Source: Pseudomonadota bacterium
Lineage (GTDB): Bacteria > Pseudomonadota > Alphaproteobacteria > Rhizobiales > Xanthobacteraceae
Direction of reading: 5' to 3'
Length of the DNA stretch: 34,153 nt
Assembly (NCBI GenBank): GCA_023423415.1
Contig: JAFAFP010000064.1
Location: 1 to 34,153, forward strand
The notes below the pieces were generated by a model, which was given only the letters and a program-made list of their open reading frames with translations, was not told where the DNA came from and ran no database searches. The position numbers were made by a program, and so were the translations under genes. Positions 15,330 to 22,832 of this stretch are shown piece after piece. Position 1 is the first letter of the stretch; the number at the start of each line of letters is the position of its first letter.

Positions 15330-16391
15330 CTATCCTTCCAGGACAGCGCTCCCCCGTTCGACGAAAGCGCGGATGATGTGATGCGCGATCGCGACCGGCG
15401 GCGGCGTGCTCAGACCGTCCGGGTGCTGGCGCAACAGCATGGCCGCGGCCTCGTCACGTGAGAACCAGCGGGCGTCTTCCAGCTCGTTCGTGTCGACGGT
15501 GATCGTTTCGGAAATCGCTTCCGTATGGCAGCCGATCATCAGCGACGACGGGAACGGCCAGGGCTGCGATGCGAAATACTTCACATGCCCGCAAACGATA
15601 CCGGCTTCTTCCAGCGTCTCGCGCCGGGCCGCCTCTTCCATGCTTTCCCCCGGTTCGATGAAGCCGGCAAGGCAGGACCACATGCCCTGTCCAAAACGCG
15701 CTTGCCGGCCCAGCAGGCATTGGTCGCCCCGGATAGCCAGCATGATGACGACCGGATCGGTGCGCGGAAAATGCTGGCCGTGACATTGTGGGCAATCGCG
15801 CCGCCAGCCGCCCTGCACGACATCGGTCTTGTGCCCGCAGTTCGAACAGAAGCGATGCCGTGCATGCCAATGCAACAGCGCCTTGGCTTCGGCCAGCGGC
15901 GCAAGATGCTCGGGCGCAACAAGCCCCTGAACCGCAATCGAACGAAGATCGGTCACCACGTATCGCGCGTCGTTTTTTATCGCATCGACAAGATCGGGAA
16001 TAATGGCAAGCCCGAAGCGAGCGGCTTTGTCATGCAGACCGAGGAAGATGCGCTCGGGAGCCAGAAGAGCATCTCCGTTCGTCCCCGCGAAAGCGGGGAT
16101 CCAGGCACTTTTCGTAAGATCTGGATTCCCGCTTTCGTGGGAATGAACGGGGTTTGGAGTGCTCGCGGATACCAAAGAATCGAGTTCATCTGGCCGGAAC
16201 ATCGGATCGCAGGTGTCGCTTGATGTCTTCAAGATCACCATCTCGCCGCTGACGAGATAGCAGCCGCATGTTTCGTCCGATGCGCAGGCATCGAGGAAGG
16301 CAAGGTCGTTGCGGTGTTCTGCTGCACGCGTGACGATACTGTCGATATAGCCGAGCTGTGGCCACGGGCCGAAGTCGAGTGCCTTTTGCAT
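15330..16391 (-). CDS. nudC: NAD(H) pyrophosphatase NudC, with an in-frame repeat insertion
   Basis: A Nudix hydrolase that splits NADH or NAD-capped RNA. The 353-residue product (ATG at 16391, AGGA about 12 bases upstream) has an N-terminal domain (1-150), a zinc ribbon (C182, C185, C200, C203), a full Nudix box (243-265, GFIEPGESMEEAARRE...EEAGI) and the NudC signature SQPWPFPSS (275-283). Residues about 82-107, including HESGNPD and WIPAFAGT, are the translation of a 70-base palindromic repeat (16078-16147) and do not belong to the family. The frame is kept, in the poorly conserved N-terminal domain, so the enzyme may still work. A start at 16430 is possible but would run into another repeat copy. 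Confidence 0.92.
   Translation of the reverse strand: MQKALDFGPWPQLGYIDSIVTRAAEHRNDLAFLDACASDETCGCYLVSGEMVILKTSSDTCDPMFRPDELDSLVSASTPNPVHSHESGNPDLTKSAWIPAFAGTNGDALLAPERIFLGLHDKAARFGLAIIPDLVDAIKNDARYVVTDLRSIAVQGLVAPEHLAPLAEAKALLHWHARHRFCSNCGHKTDVVQGGWRRDCPQCHGQHFPRTDPVVIMLAIRGDQCLLGRQARFGQGMWSCLAGFIEPGESMEEAARRETLEEAGIVCGHVKYFASQPWPFPSSLMIGCHTEAISETITVDTNELEDARWFSRDEAAAMLLRQHPDGLSTPPPVAIAHHIIRAFVERGSAVLEG
16078..16147. repeat. Palindromic repeat inside nudC
   Basis: Arms 16078-16104 and 16121-16147 are inverted repeats matching at 23 of 27 positions; all four differences are transitions. The core GTCCCCGCGAAAGCGGGGAT is the same family as 16431-16501 and 27580-27669, which are both intergenic. 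Here it is translated as part of nudC. Confidence 0.85.
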
Positions 16392-16430
16392 CGTTAATGC
16401 ACTTCCTGTTTGCGCTCGTGCTCTCCGCAC

Positions 16431-16501
16431 CCGCTCATTCCCGCGAAAGCGGGAATCCAGTCTTGTTGCTCCTGGGTCCCCGCCTTCGCGGGGACGAGCG
16501 G
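16431..16501. repeat. Palindromic repeat between nudC and the HIT gene
   Basis: Arms 16431-16460 and 16472-16501 match at 25 of 30 positions when inverted, with all five differences transitions. It belongs to the same family as 16078-16147 and 27580-27669. It sits downstream of the HIT gene and just upstream of the nudC start, so it may end the HIT transcript. Confidence 0.82.
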
Positions 16502-16528
16502 AGAAAAATGGCCGGTGTTCATCATTGA

Positions 16529-16948
16529 TTACGACACCCAGAGCGTCTTGCGCATTGCGGCCATGAACCGGTCGAGTTCGGCGGGGTCATGATCGAGCGG
16601 TGGCACCTGACCCCAAACAGGCTTGGGCCACGCCGCGTCAGTCTTGCGGCGGGCAATCAGGTGGACGTGCAACTGCGGCACCGCATTGCCGAGGGCGGCA
16701 ACATTCAGCTTGTCGCATTTGGTCACCTCCTTGAGCGCGCGGCCGGCGCGGGTGATTTCAACCATGAGCTGAGCCTGTTCCACCTCGTTCAGGTCGGTGA
16801 TCTCGACAATGTCCGGCCGGCGCGGAACCAGTAGCAGCCAGGGATAATTGGCGTCGTTGATGATGAGGACGCGCGACAGCGCCATGTCGCCAAGCAGGGT
16901 GGTGTCCCGCTCAAGTTGCGGGTGCAGCGACCAGCCTTCCGAATTCAT
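16529..16948 (-). CDS. HIT domain protein
   Basis: With the ATG at 16948 (GGA 7 bases upstream) the product has 139 residues. A longer frame from 17071 would overlap the SRP RNA gene and is rejected. The histidine-triad region is QLHVHLIAR (92-100): the central, nucleophilic His (H94) and the third His (H96) are present, while the first position of the triad is Gln. Such QxHxH variants are common among bacterial HIT hydrolases. Substrates are likely nucleoside phosphoramidates or dinucleoside polyphosphates (family knowledge; the exact substrate is unknown). It is divergent from ffs/dnaX. Confidence 0.88.
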   Translation of the reverse strand: MNSEGWSLHPQLERDTTLLGDMALSRVLIINDANYPWLLLVPRRPDIVEITDLNEVEQAQLMVEITRAGRALKEVTKCDKLNVAALGNAVPQLHVHLIARRKTDAAWPKPVWGQVPPLDHDPAELDRFMAAMRKTLWVS

Positions 16949-17004
16949 GTGAATATCCAACGTATTGCGGGGGCGGCACGTTATCACGGCCGCGCCGGTT
17001 ATGC

Positions 17005-17033
17005 TTGCTTTCGGACGCCATAGGCCCGATATA
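17005..17033 (+). promoter_or_regulatory. Probable promoter of the SRP RNA gene
   Basis: TTGCTT (17005-17010) and GATATA (17028-17033) are 17 bases apart. Initiation 7 bases later would begin at the first base of the SRP RNA stem near 17040, which supports the choice. The fit to consensus is moderate. Confidence 0.45.
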
Positions 17034-17037
17034 CAGC

Positions 17038-17138
17038 GCGGGAGGTTGGCGGTGGGCGAGCCACTCGCCAACCGGGTCAGATCCGGAAGGAAGCAGCCCT
17101 AACGAGCTCCGGTTCGGGTCGCTCGTCAGCCTCCCACT
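17038..17138 (+). ncRNA. ffs: Signal recognition particle RNA (4.5S type)
   Basis: The conserved SRP loop is plain: GGGTCAGATCCGGAAGGAAG at 17074-17093, followed by CAGCCCTAACGAG. The ends GGGAGG (17040-17045) and CCTCCC (17130-17135) close the helix, giving a small hairpin RNA of about 97 bases without an Alu domain, as in other Gram-negative bacteria. Its place just upstream of dnaX is typical of alphaproteobacteria. It pairs with Ffh to target membrane proteins. The ends are estimated from the closing stem. Confidence 0.95.
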
Positions 17139-17201
17139 TAGCCTTTGTGACGGTGGCCGCGCCGCGTGCCGGTGCCGCGGACCCGCAAGCCCCGGACGGA
17201 T

Positions 17202-19043
17202 ATGAGCGACACCGAAAATCGTTCGTCGGATCAGGCTGCGCCACAGGCGACAGCCGACACGGCGTCCGGTTACCGGGTTCTGGCGCGCCGTTACCGCCCA
17301 TCCACATTCGCCGATCTGATCGGCCAGGATGCGATGGTGCGGACCGTCTCCAACGCATTCGAGACCGGACGCATTCCGCAGGCCTGGATCCTCACGGGCG
17401 TGCGCGGGGTCGGCAAGACCACCACGGCGCGTATTCTGGCTCGCGCGCTCAATTACGAATTGCCGGATGGCTCGATCAAAGGGCCGACCATCGAGATGCC
17501 CGTCATGGGCGAGCATTGCCAGGCGATCATCGAAAGCCGTCACATCGACGTGCTGGAGATGGACGCGGCGTCGCACAATGGCGTCGACGATGTTCGCCAG
17601 ATCAACGATGCGGTGCGCTACGCACCGGTGAGTGCGCGCTACAAGGTCTATATCCTCGACGAAGTTCACATGCTGTCGACGGCAGCCTTCAACGCGCTGC
17701 TGAAGACGCTGGAAGAACCGCCGCCGCACGCCAAATTCGTGTTCGCCACGACCGAAATCCGCAAGGTGCCGATCACGGTGTTGTCGCGCTGCCAGCGCTT
17801 CGACTTGCGGCGCGTCGATGGCGATCTGCTGGTGCGGCATCTGTCGAACATCGCCGGCAAAGAAAACGTCCAGGTCGAGACCGAGGCGCTGGCGCTGATC
17901 GCGCGTGCGGCCGAAGGCTCGGTGCGCGATTCGCTGTCGCTGTTCGATCAGGCGATCGCGCATGCCGCGGGTGAAGTGCGCGCCGAAGACGTGCGGCAGA
18001 TGCTGGGGCTCGCCGACCGTGCCCGCGTCGTCGATCTGTTCGAGATGCTGCTGCGTGGCGATATCGCCTCGGCGCTGAAGGAATTGCGCGATCAATACGA
18101 TTCCGGCGCCGATCCCGCTGTTGTTCTGTCTGACCTTGCCGAATTCACGCATTTCGTCACCCGCGTGAAGCTGGTGCCGTCGGTTGCCGACGATCTGTCG
18201 CTCAGCGAAGCCGAGCGTACGCGCGGCAAGAGCTTCGCGGCGTCGTTGTCGATGCGCGTGCTCGCGCGGACATGGCAGATGCTGCTGAAAGGCATGACCG
18301 AAGTGCAGCAGGCGGGCCGGCCGATCGCGGCGGCTGAAATGCTGCTGGTCCGCATTGCCTATGCCGCCGATCTGCCGACGCCGGACGATGTGATCCGTTC
18401 GCTCGGCAATGGTTCGGCCATCGAAGGCGCGCCGGCCTCCGCGCCGCGCGGCAATGGCGGCGGCGCGGCAATGTCCTTCGCCAATGCCACATCCGCGGGC
18501 GCCGGGATGGCGCCGCGCGTTGACGCACCGCGCGGTGTTCCGCGTGCATCCGGTGCTGCGCCGGCCTTGAGCATCGTGCCGCGTTCGGTGGAGCAGCCGG
18601 CGGCCCAGCAAGGTATCGTCATCAGGAATTTCGACGAGCTGGTGAAGCTCGCGATCGAGAAGCGCGATCTGAAGATCAAGACGTCGCTCGAACGCGACGT
18701 GCGCCTCGTGCGCTGTGAGGACGGTGCGCTCGATATCGCGCTCGAAGCCGGTGCGTCGCCGGCGCTGATCAACGAATTGCAGTCCAAGATTTCGGCGTGG
18801 ACCGGCAAGAAATGGTTCGTCAGCGTCTCCCGCGAGGCCGGCGAGCCCACACTGAAGTCGCAAGCCGAAGCGCGCGAGGCCGACCTGAAGCGCGGCGTGC
18901 GCAGCGATCCGCTGGTGCAAGCGGTGCTGGAACGCTTTCCCGGAGCCGAAATTGTCGCAGTACGGCCGCGCGAGGTTGATCCGGTGCCGCCGGACGGCGA
19001 TATGCCGTTCGAGGACGACAACGATATGGACGACGAAAGGTAA
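17202..19043 (+). CDS. dnaX: DNA polymerase III subunit gamma/tau
   Basis: The clamp-loader motor subunit, 613 residues from the ATG at 17202 (GGA a few bases upstream; a GTG at 17166 is less likely). AAA+ motifs: Walker A GVRGVGKT (66-73), Walker B VYILDEVH (149-156), sensor 1 FATTE and the SRC box LSRCQRF (194-200). The zinc-binding Cys cluster usual between Walker A and B is missing: the segment GPTIEMPVMGEHCQAII has one Cys. After the clamp-loader collar (about 240-390) comes a Gly/Ala/Pro linker, and then a C-terminal domain (about 480-600) expected to bind DnaE. No slippery run for a shorter gamma form was noticed. ybaB starts 3 bases after the stop. Confidence 0.96.
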   Translation: MSDTENRSSDQAAPQATADTASGYRVLARRYRPSTFADLIGQDAMVRTVSNAFETGRIPQAWILTGVRGVGKTTTARILARALNYELPDGSIKGPTIEMPVMGEHCQAIIESRHIDVLEMDAASHNGVDDVRQINDAVRYAPVSARYKVYILDEVHMLSTAAFNALLKTLEEPPPHAKFVFATTEIRKVPITVLSRCQRFDLRRVDGDLLVRHLSNIAGKENVQVETEALALIARAAEGSVRDSLSLFDQAIAHAAGEVRAEDVRQMLGLADRARVVDLFEMLLRGDIASALKELRDQYDSGADPAVVLSDLAEFTHFVTRVKLVPSVADDLSLSEAERTRGKSFAASLSMRVLARTWQMLLKGMTEVQQAGRPIAAAEMLLVRIAYAADLPTPDDVIRSLGNGSAIEGAPASAPRGNGGGAAMSFANATSAGAGMAPRVDAPRGVPRASGAAPALSIVPRSVEQPAAQQGIVIRNFDELVKLAIEKRDLKIKTSLERDVRLVRCEDGALDIALEAGASPALINELQSKISAWTGKKWFVSVSREAGEPTLKSQAEAREADLKRGVRSDPLVQAVLERFPGAEIVAVRPREVDPVPPDGDMPFEDDNDMDDER

Positions 19044-19046
19044 GAC

Positions 19047-19373
19047 ATGGTCGATTTCATGGGCATGATGAAGAAGGCCAGCGAGCTGCAATCGAAGATG
19101 CAGGCGATGCAGGCCGAGCTCGAAGCGGTCGAGGTCGAAGGCGTGTCCGGCGGCGGTGTCGTGACGGTGATCATGTCCGGCAAGGGTGAGCTGAAGGGCG
19201 TGAAGATCGACGACACGCTGATGAAGCCGGAAGAAAAGGAAATCCTGGAAGATCTTCTGGTCACCGCACATGCCGACGCTCGTAAGAAGTCGGAAAGCGT
19301 GATGGCCGAAAAGATGAAGGGCCTGACCGGCGGCCTGCCGTTGCCGCCTGGGTTGAAGCTGCCGTTCGGATGA
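19047..19373 (+). CDS. YbaB/EbfC family nucleoid-associated protein
   Basis: A 108-residue protein with the YbaB layout: an N-terminal helix (MGMMKKASELQSKMQAMQAELEAVEVEG), a Gly-rich strand (SGGGVVTVIMSGKGELKGVKID), a long C-terminal helix (EEKEILEDLLVTAHADARKKSESVMAEKM) and a flexible tail with Leu and Pro. The family forms dimers that bind DNA without strong sequence preference. It is 3 bases after dnaX, as usual. Its stop overlaps the fdhD start (ATGA), where in most bacteria recR would follow. Confidence 0.95.
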   Translation: MVDFMGMMKKASELQSKMQAMQAELEAVEVEGVSGGGVVTVIMSGKGELKGVKIDDTLMKPEEKEILEDLLVTAHADARKKSESVMAEKMKGLTGGLPLPPGLKLPFG

Positions 19374-20254
19374 GCACGCAAGACGACGACTATCTGGTCA
19401 AGCCCGATCCGCATGATCCGCGGCTGACGGAGCGCGTTCGCGGTGTCGATCAGACCGGCGCCGAGATCGAGACCGTCGTCACGGTCGAGCGCGCGCTGAC
19501 GATCTTTCTGAATTCGCAGGAGATCGTCACGGCGATGACGATCGGCGATCATCCCGACTATCTCGCCATCGGCTATCTGCTCAATCAGGGCATGCTGCAG
19601 CCGGACGATATCGTCACCGAGGTCGATTACGACGAGGAATTGTCGGTTGTGGTCGTGCGCACCGAGCGGCAGACCGATTACGAAGAGAAGCTGAAGAAGA
19701 AGGTGCAGACCTCGGGTTGCGCGCAGGGCACGGTGTTCGGCGATCTGATGGAAGCGCTGGAGAATGTCACGCTGCCGGCGACGGAATTCCGCACGTCATG
19801 GCTTTATGCCTTGACCAGCAAGATCAACACCACGCCGTCGCTGTATCTGGAAGCAGGCGCGATCCACGGCTGCGTGCTGGCGCATGAGGACCGGCCGCTG
19901 GTCTATATGGAAGACGTCGGCCGCCACAACGCGGTGGACAAGATCGCCGGCTGGATGTTCCGAGAGAAGGTCGCGCCGCAGGACAAGATTTTCTATACGA
20001 CTGGCCGCCTGACATCGGAAATGGTGATCAAGACCGTGCGCATGGGCATTCCGATTCTGGTTTCGCGTTCCGGGTTCACTGCATGGGGCGTTGATCTGGC
20101 GCGAAAGGCCAACCTGACGCTGATCGGCCGCGCGCGTGGCAAGCGCTTTACCGCGCTCGCCGGTCTCGAGCGCATCGTGTTCGATCAGGACCTCAGCTAT
20201 GTCGAGGAAGAAAGCGCAAAGCATCGTCGCAAGGCGGCGATGCATGATGATTGA
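19370..20254 (+). CDS. fdhD: Formate dehydrogenase accessory sulfurtransferase FdhD
   Basis: FdhD passes sulfur from a cysteine desulfurase to the molybdenum cofactor of formate dehydrogenase. The 294-residue product shows the family core EAGAIHGCVLAHEDRPL with EDVGRHNAVDKIAGW (181-195), then the FYTTGRLTSEMVIK and SRSGFTAWGVDLARK segments. The loop that holds CxxC in E. coli FdhD reads TSGCAQGT here, with the single Cys C117. An N-terminal extension of about 30 acidic residues and a basic/His tail are extra. The ATG overlaps the ybaB stop by four bases, so it is translated from the dnaX-ybaB message. Confidence 0.93.
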   Translation: MSTQDDDYLVKPDPHDPRLTERVRGVDQTGAEIETVVTVERALTIFLNSQEIVTAMTIGDHPDYLAIGYLLNQGMLQPDDIVTEVDYDEELSVVVVRTERQTDYEEKLKKKVQTSGCAQGTVFGDLMEALENVTLPATEFRTSWLYALTSKINTTPSLYLEAGAIHGCVLAHEDRPLVYMEDVGRHNAVDKIAGWMFREKVAPQDKIFYTTGRLTSEMVIKTVRMGIPILVSRSGFTAWGVDLARKANLTLIGRARGKRFTALAGLERIVFDQDLSYVEEESAKHRRKAAMHDD

Positions 20255-20260
20255 TCAGGA

Positions 20261-20899
20261 ATGTCTACGTCTGTGAGTCCCTCCACACTTGGTCTTGTTC
20301 TCGCTGGTGGCCTTGCGCGCCGCATGGGTGGTGGCGACAAGGCGCTGATTGACATCGGCGGCCGCGCCATTCTCGATCGCGTGCTCGAGACGCTCGCACC
20401 GCAATGCGACGACATCATCCTCAATGCCAATGGCGATCCGCAACGCTTTGCGCGATTCGGCCTTCCCGTGGTGGCGGATGATATTCCCGATTTCGCAGGA
20501 CCGCTGGCCGGCATTCTCGCCGGTCTTGAGTGGCTCGTTGCGCATCGTCCCGATGTCGAGTGGATGGTGAGCGTTCCGGGCGATTGTCCGTTCCTGCCGT
20601 CCGATCTGGTTGCGCGGCTTCACGCCGTGCGCGCCGAAGCGGGCACCAAGCTCGCCTGCGCACGTTCGGGCGATTGGCGGCATCCCGTCGTCGGGTTGTG
20701 GCACACGTCGTTGCGCGATGATCTGCGTCACGCGATCGTGGTGGAGGACCTGCACAAGATCGAAGTGTGGACCGCGCGCCATGGCATCGCCATTGCGGAA
20801 TGGCCGGACACGCCGTTCGATCCGTTCTTCAACGTGAATACGCCGGAGGATCGTGCGCGCGCGAACGAGATCGCGAACGGTCTTCAGGTTTTTGGTTGA
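20261..20899 (+). CDS. mobA: Molybdenum cofactor guanylyltransferase MobA
   Basis: MobA adds GMP to molybdopterin to give the guanine dinucleotide form. The 212-residue product has the nucleotide-binding signature LVLAGGLARRMGGGDKAL (near residues 12-29), a second motif VPGDCPFLPSDL and a NVNTPEDRARA segment near the C-terminus. The start is uncertain: AGGA abuts the ATG at 20261, so a GTG at 20273 (12 bases after AGGA) may be used. It is 6 bases after fdhD, in the same direction. The TGA stop lies in a palindromic repeat that it shares with the convergent moeA. Confidence 0.94.
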   Translation: MSTSVSPSTLGLVLAGGLARRMGGGDKALIDIGGRAILDRVLETLAPQCDDIILNANGDPQRFARFGLPVVADDIPDFAGPLAGILAGLEWLVAHRPDVEWMVSVPGDCPFLPSDLVARLHAVRAEAGTKLACARSGDWRHPVVGLWHTSLRDDLRHAIVVEDLHKIEVWTARHGIAIAEWPDTPFDPFFNVNTPEDRARANEIANGLQVFG

Positions 20900-20949
20900 C
20901 GCGTTTTCTTCACGCGAACCGGTATCCACTTCGCTCGAAAACGCTTTAA
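20896..20949. repeat. Palindromic repeat element (copy B) between mobA and moeA
   Basis: The reverse complement of 20896-20945 matches 14645-14695 except for one substitution and one single-base indel. As at the other copy, the element fills the whole gap between convergent genes and holds both stop codons: TGA of mobA (20897-20899) and TAA of moeA (20946-20948). The second, hairpin half of copy A is missing here. Confidence 0.82.
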
Positions 20950-22220
20950 CCGGTGAGGACGGCGTAGGGGAGGAAGCCGACGATCGCGCCCGGCGCGATA
21001 TCCGTGGTCTCCTCGCTCAGCTCCACAAGGCCGTCGGTTTCCGTCAACGACGTGATGATGCCAGCGCCTTCCTGTCCGTATTTGACGGCTTCGACCATGC
21101 CGTCATCAGCGCGCTTCAACGTGACACGGACATACTCGCGGCGGCCCTTCTTCTTGCGATAGCCAAACGCGGTCCGCACCGGCAGTGCGACCAGCGGCAC
21201 GGGATCGGCGCCGGACAGCCGCATGATCAGCGGCCGCACGACGCGCACGAAGGTCACGAACGCGGCCGCCGGATTGCCGGGCAAGCCGACGAAGGCGGCG
21301 TTGGTGTCTGCGCTTTTGCCGGAAATGACGCCCATGGCCACAGGCCGCCCCGGTTTGATCGCGACGCGCCAGAATACCAGCGTGCCGATCGCCTCGACGG
21401 CGCTGCGCACATGATCGGCTTCCCCGGCAGAGACGCCACCGGATGTCAGCACGAGATCGTGGCCGTCGGCCGCAGCTTTCAACGCCTCACTGAGTTTCGC
21501 CGGATCGTCGGGCAGGATGCCGAGGTCGGTGGTCTCTGCGCCGAGACTTTCGATCAAACCGGCCAGCAACGCGCGATTGGCGTCATAGAGCGTTGCACGG
21601 CGCAGCGGCTGACCGGGTTCGACCAGCTCGTCGCCGGTCGAAAACAATGCAACGCGGATGCGTCGTCGCACGGTCAATTCCGTTAGTCCCAAGGCGGAAG
21701 CGAGTGCGACATCGGCAATCGACAGAATGCGCCCGGCCGGCAGAACGATAGAGCCTGCGCGCACATCTTCACCGGCAAGGCGGCGATTGGCGCCGACTTT
21801 CAATCCCGGCGGCACGAACACCACGCCATCTTCGGTGCGCACGTCTTCCTGCATGAACACCGTGTCGGCGTCGTCCGGCATCGGCGCGCCGGTGAAGATG
21901 CGAATCGCGGCGCGCGGCGGCAGCGGCTGAGCCGCGGCGCGTCCGGCGGTGATGCGCTCGGCGATGACGAGCTTGGTGTCTGCTTGCGGATCAAGATCAG
22001 CATGACGCACCGCGTATCCGTCCACTGCGGAATTATCGAATGGCGGCAGGTTGATCGGCGCCGCGATGTCCATTGCCAGTGTGCGACCGCGTGCTTTCGA
22101 TAATGGAACGATGTCGGTTTCAGCGACCGGCGTAATGCGCTCGGCGATGATGCGTTCGAGATCATCGACCGGAAGCATCGGCCCGGAGAACGCAAAACAA
22201 TCGTCGGTGAGCTGCGCCAT
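20946..22220 (-). CDS. moeA: Molybdopterin molybdotransferase MoeA
   Basis: MoeA inserts molybdate into adenylylated molybdopterin. The 424-residue product has every family motif: DGYAVR (67-72), STGDEL (194-199), SGGVSAGEAD (260-269) and LPGNPAA (313-319), and a C-terminal beta-barrel domain (about 345-424). Length and motifs are canonical, so this is probably the housekeeping MoeA among the three paralogues here. The ATG overlaps the mobB stop by one base (TGATG), so it is translated after mobB. The stop is supplied by palindromic repeat copy B. Confidence 0.95.
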   Translation of the reverse strand: MAQLTDDCFAFSGPMLPVDDLERIIAERITPVAETDIVPLSKARGRTLAMDIAAPINLPPFDNSAVDGYAVRHADLDPQADTKLVIAERITAGRAAAQPLPPRAAIRIFTGAPMPDDADTVFMQEDVRTEDGVVFVPPGLKVGANRRLAGEDVRAGSIVLPAGRILSIADVALASALGLTELTVRRRIRVALFSTGDELVEPGQPLRRATLYDANRALLAGLIESLGAETTDLGILPDDPAKLSEALKAAADGHDLVLTSGGVSAGEADHVRSAVEAIGTLVFWRVAIKPGRPVAMGVISGKSADTNAAFVGLPGNPAAAFVTFVRVVRPLIMRLSGADPVPLVALPVRTAFGYRKKKGRREYVRVTLKRADDGMVEAVKYGQEGAGIITSLTETDGLVELSEETTDIAPGAIVGFLPYAVLTG

Positions 22221-22747
22221 CAGATCGCGTCCGCGTGGACCTTCACGTCGGTGATCGGGATCGCTTTCGCCAGCAACAGATCGGCGATGCTTTCGATATC
22301 ATTGAGATCGACGACGGGCACTGTTGCATGGGGCAGCGGTGTGTCGGACGCGATCGCTACGATCCAGCGATCGTCCGGATGAAGCAGCGGCTTGTCGTTC
22401 TCGACACGATGGATTTCAAGCTTCGGAAACGGTTCGCGCTTGAAGCCCTCGACAAGCACCAGATCGACATCCGACAGTTTGGCGAGCAGTTGCGGTAATT
22501 CCGGCTCCGGTGCGCCACGCAATTCATGCATCAGCGCCCAGCGGTTGCCGGACACGACGAGAACTTCGGTCGCGCCGGCGGAGCGGTGTTCGAACGAGTC
22601 CTTGCCCGGACGGTCAACATCGAATGCATGATGCGCGTGCTTGAGCGTGGACACGCGTTTGCCGCGCGCTGTCAGACACGGGATGACCTTCGTCAGCAAC
22701 GTGGTTTTGCCGGAACCGCTCCAGCCGGCGAGGCCGATAATGCGCAT
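22220..22747 (-). CDS. mobB: Molybdopterin-guanine dinucleotide biosynthesis protein MobB
   Basis: A 175-residue P-loop GTPase that assists MobA. Starting at the ATG at 22747, the protein opens MRIIGLAGWSGSGKTTLL (Walker A at 8-16), as MobB proteins do. Conserved KHAHHAFDVDRPGKDS and VEGFKREPFPKLEIHR segments follow. An open frame to 22885 would overlap the upstream gene and adds unrelated residues, so it is rejected. The 85-base gap to the upstream fusion gene contains no clear terminator. It is coupled to moeA. Confidence 0.93.
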   Translation of the reverse strand: MRIIGLAGWSGSGKTTLLTKVIPCLTARGKRVSTLKHAHHAFDVDRPGKDSFEHRSAGATEVLVVSGNRWALMHELRGAPEPELPQLLAKLSDVDLVLVEGFKREPFPKLEIHRVENDKPLLHPDDRWIVAIASDTPLPHATVPVVDLNDIESIADLLLAKAIPITDVKVHADAI

Positions 22748-22832
22748 ACGAGACTTCTTTACTGCAAGAACGACCGGTAACGTTATCGCCGGACGATCTG
22801 AAGGTGAACCGGAATCCGCGTCGAAAAATGAT

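Noticed and set aside
15330..16391. nudC as a pseudogene
   Set aside because: The repeat insertion keeps the frame, and the zinc ribbon, Nudix box and SQPWPF motif are all intact.
17202..19043. Programmed frameshift in dnaX to make a short gamma subunit
   Set aside because: No A-rich slippery run with a downstream hairpin was seen near the end of the AAA+ core.
16911..19271. A very long open frame (786 codons) on the minus strand opposite dnaX
   Set aside because: It is an antisense shadow of dnaX caused by high GC: a His/Arg-rich composition with no recognisable domain, and it crosses the SRP RNA gene.
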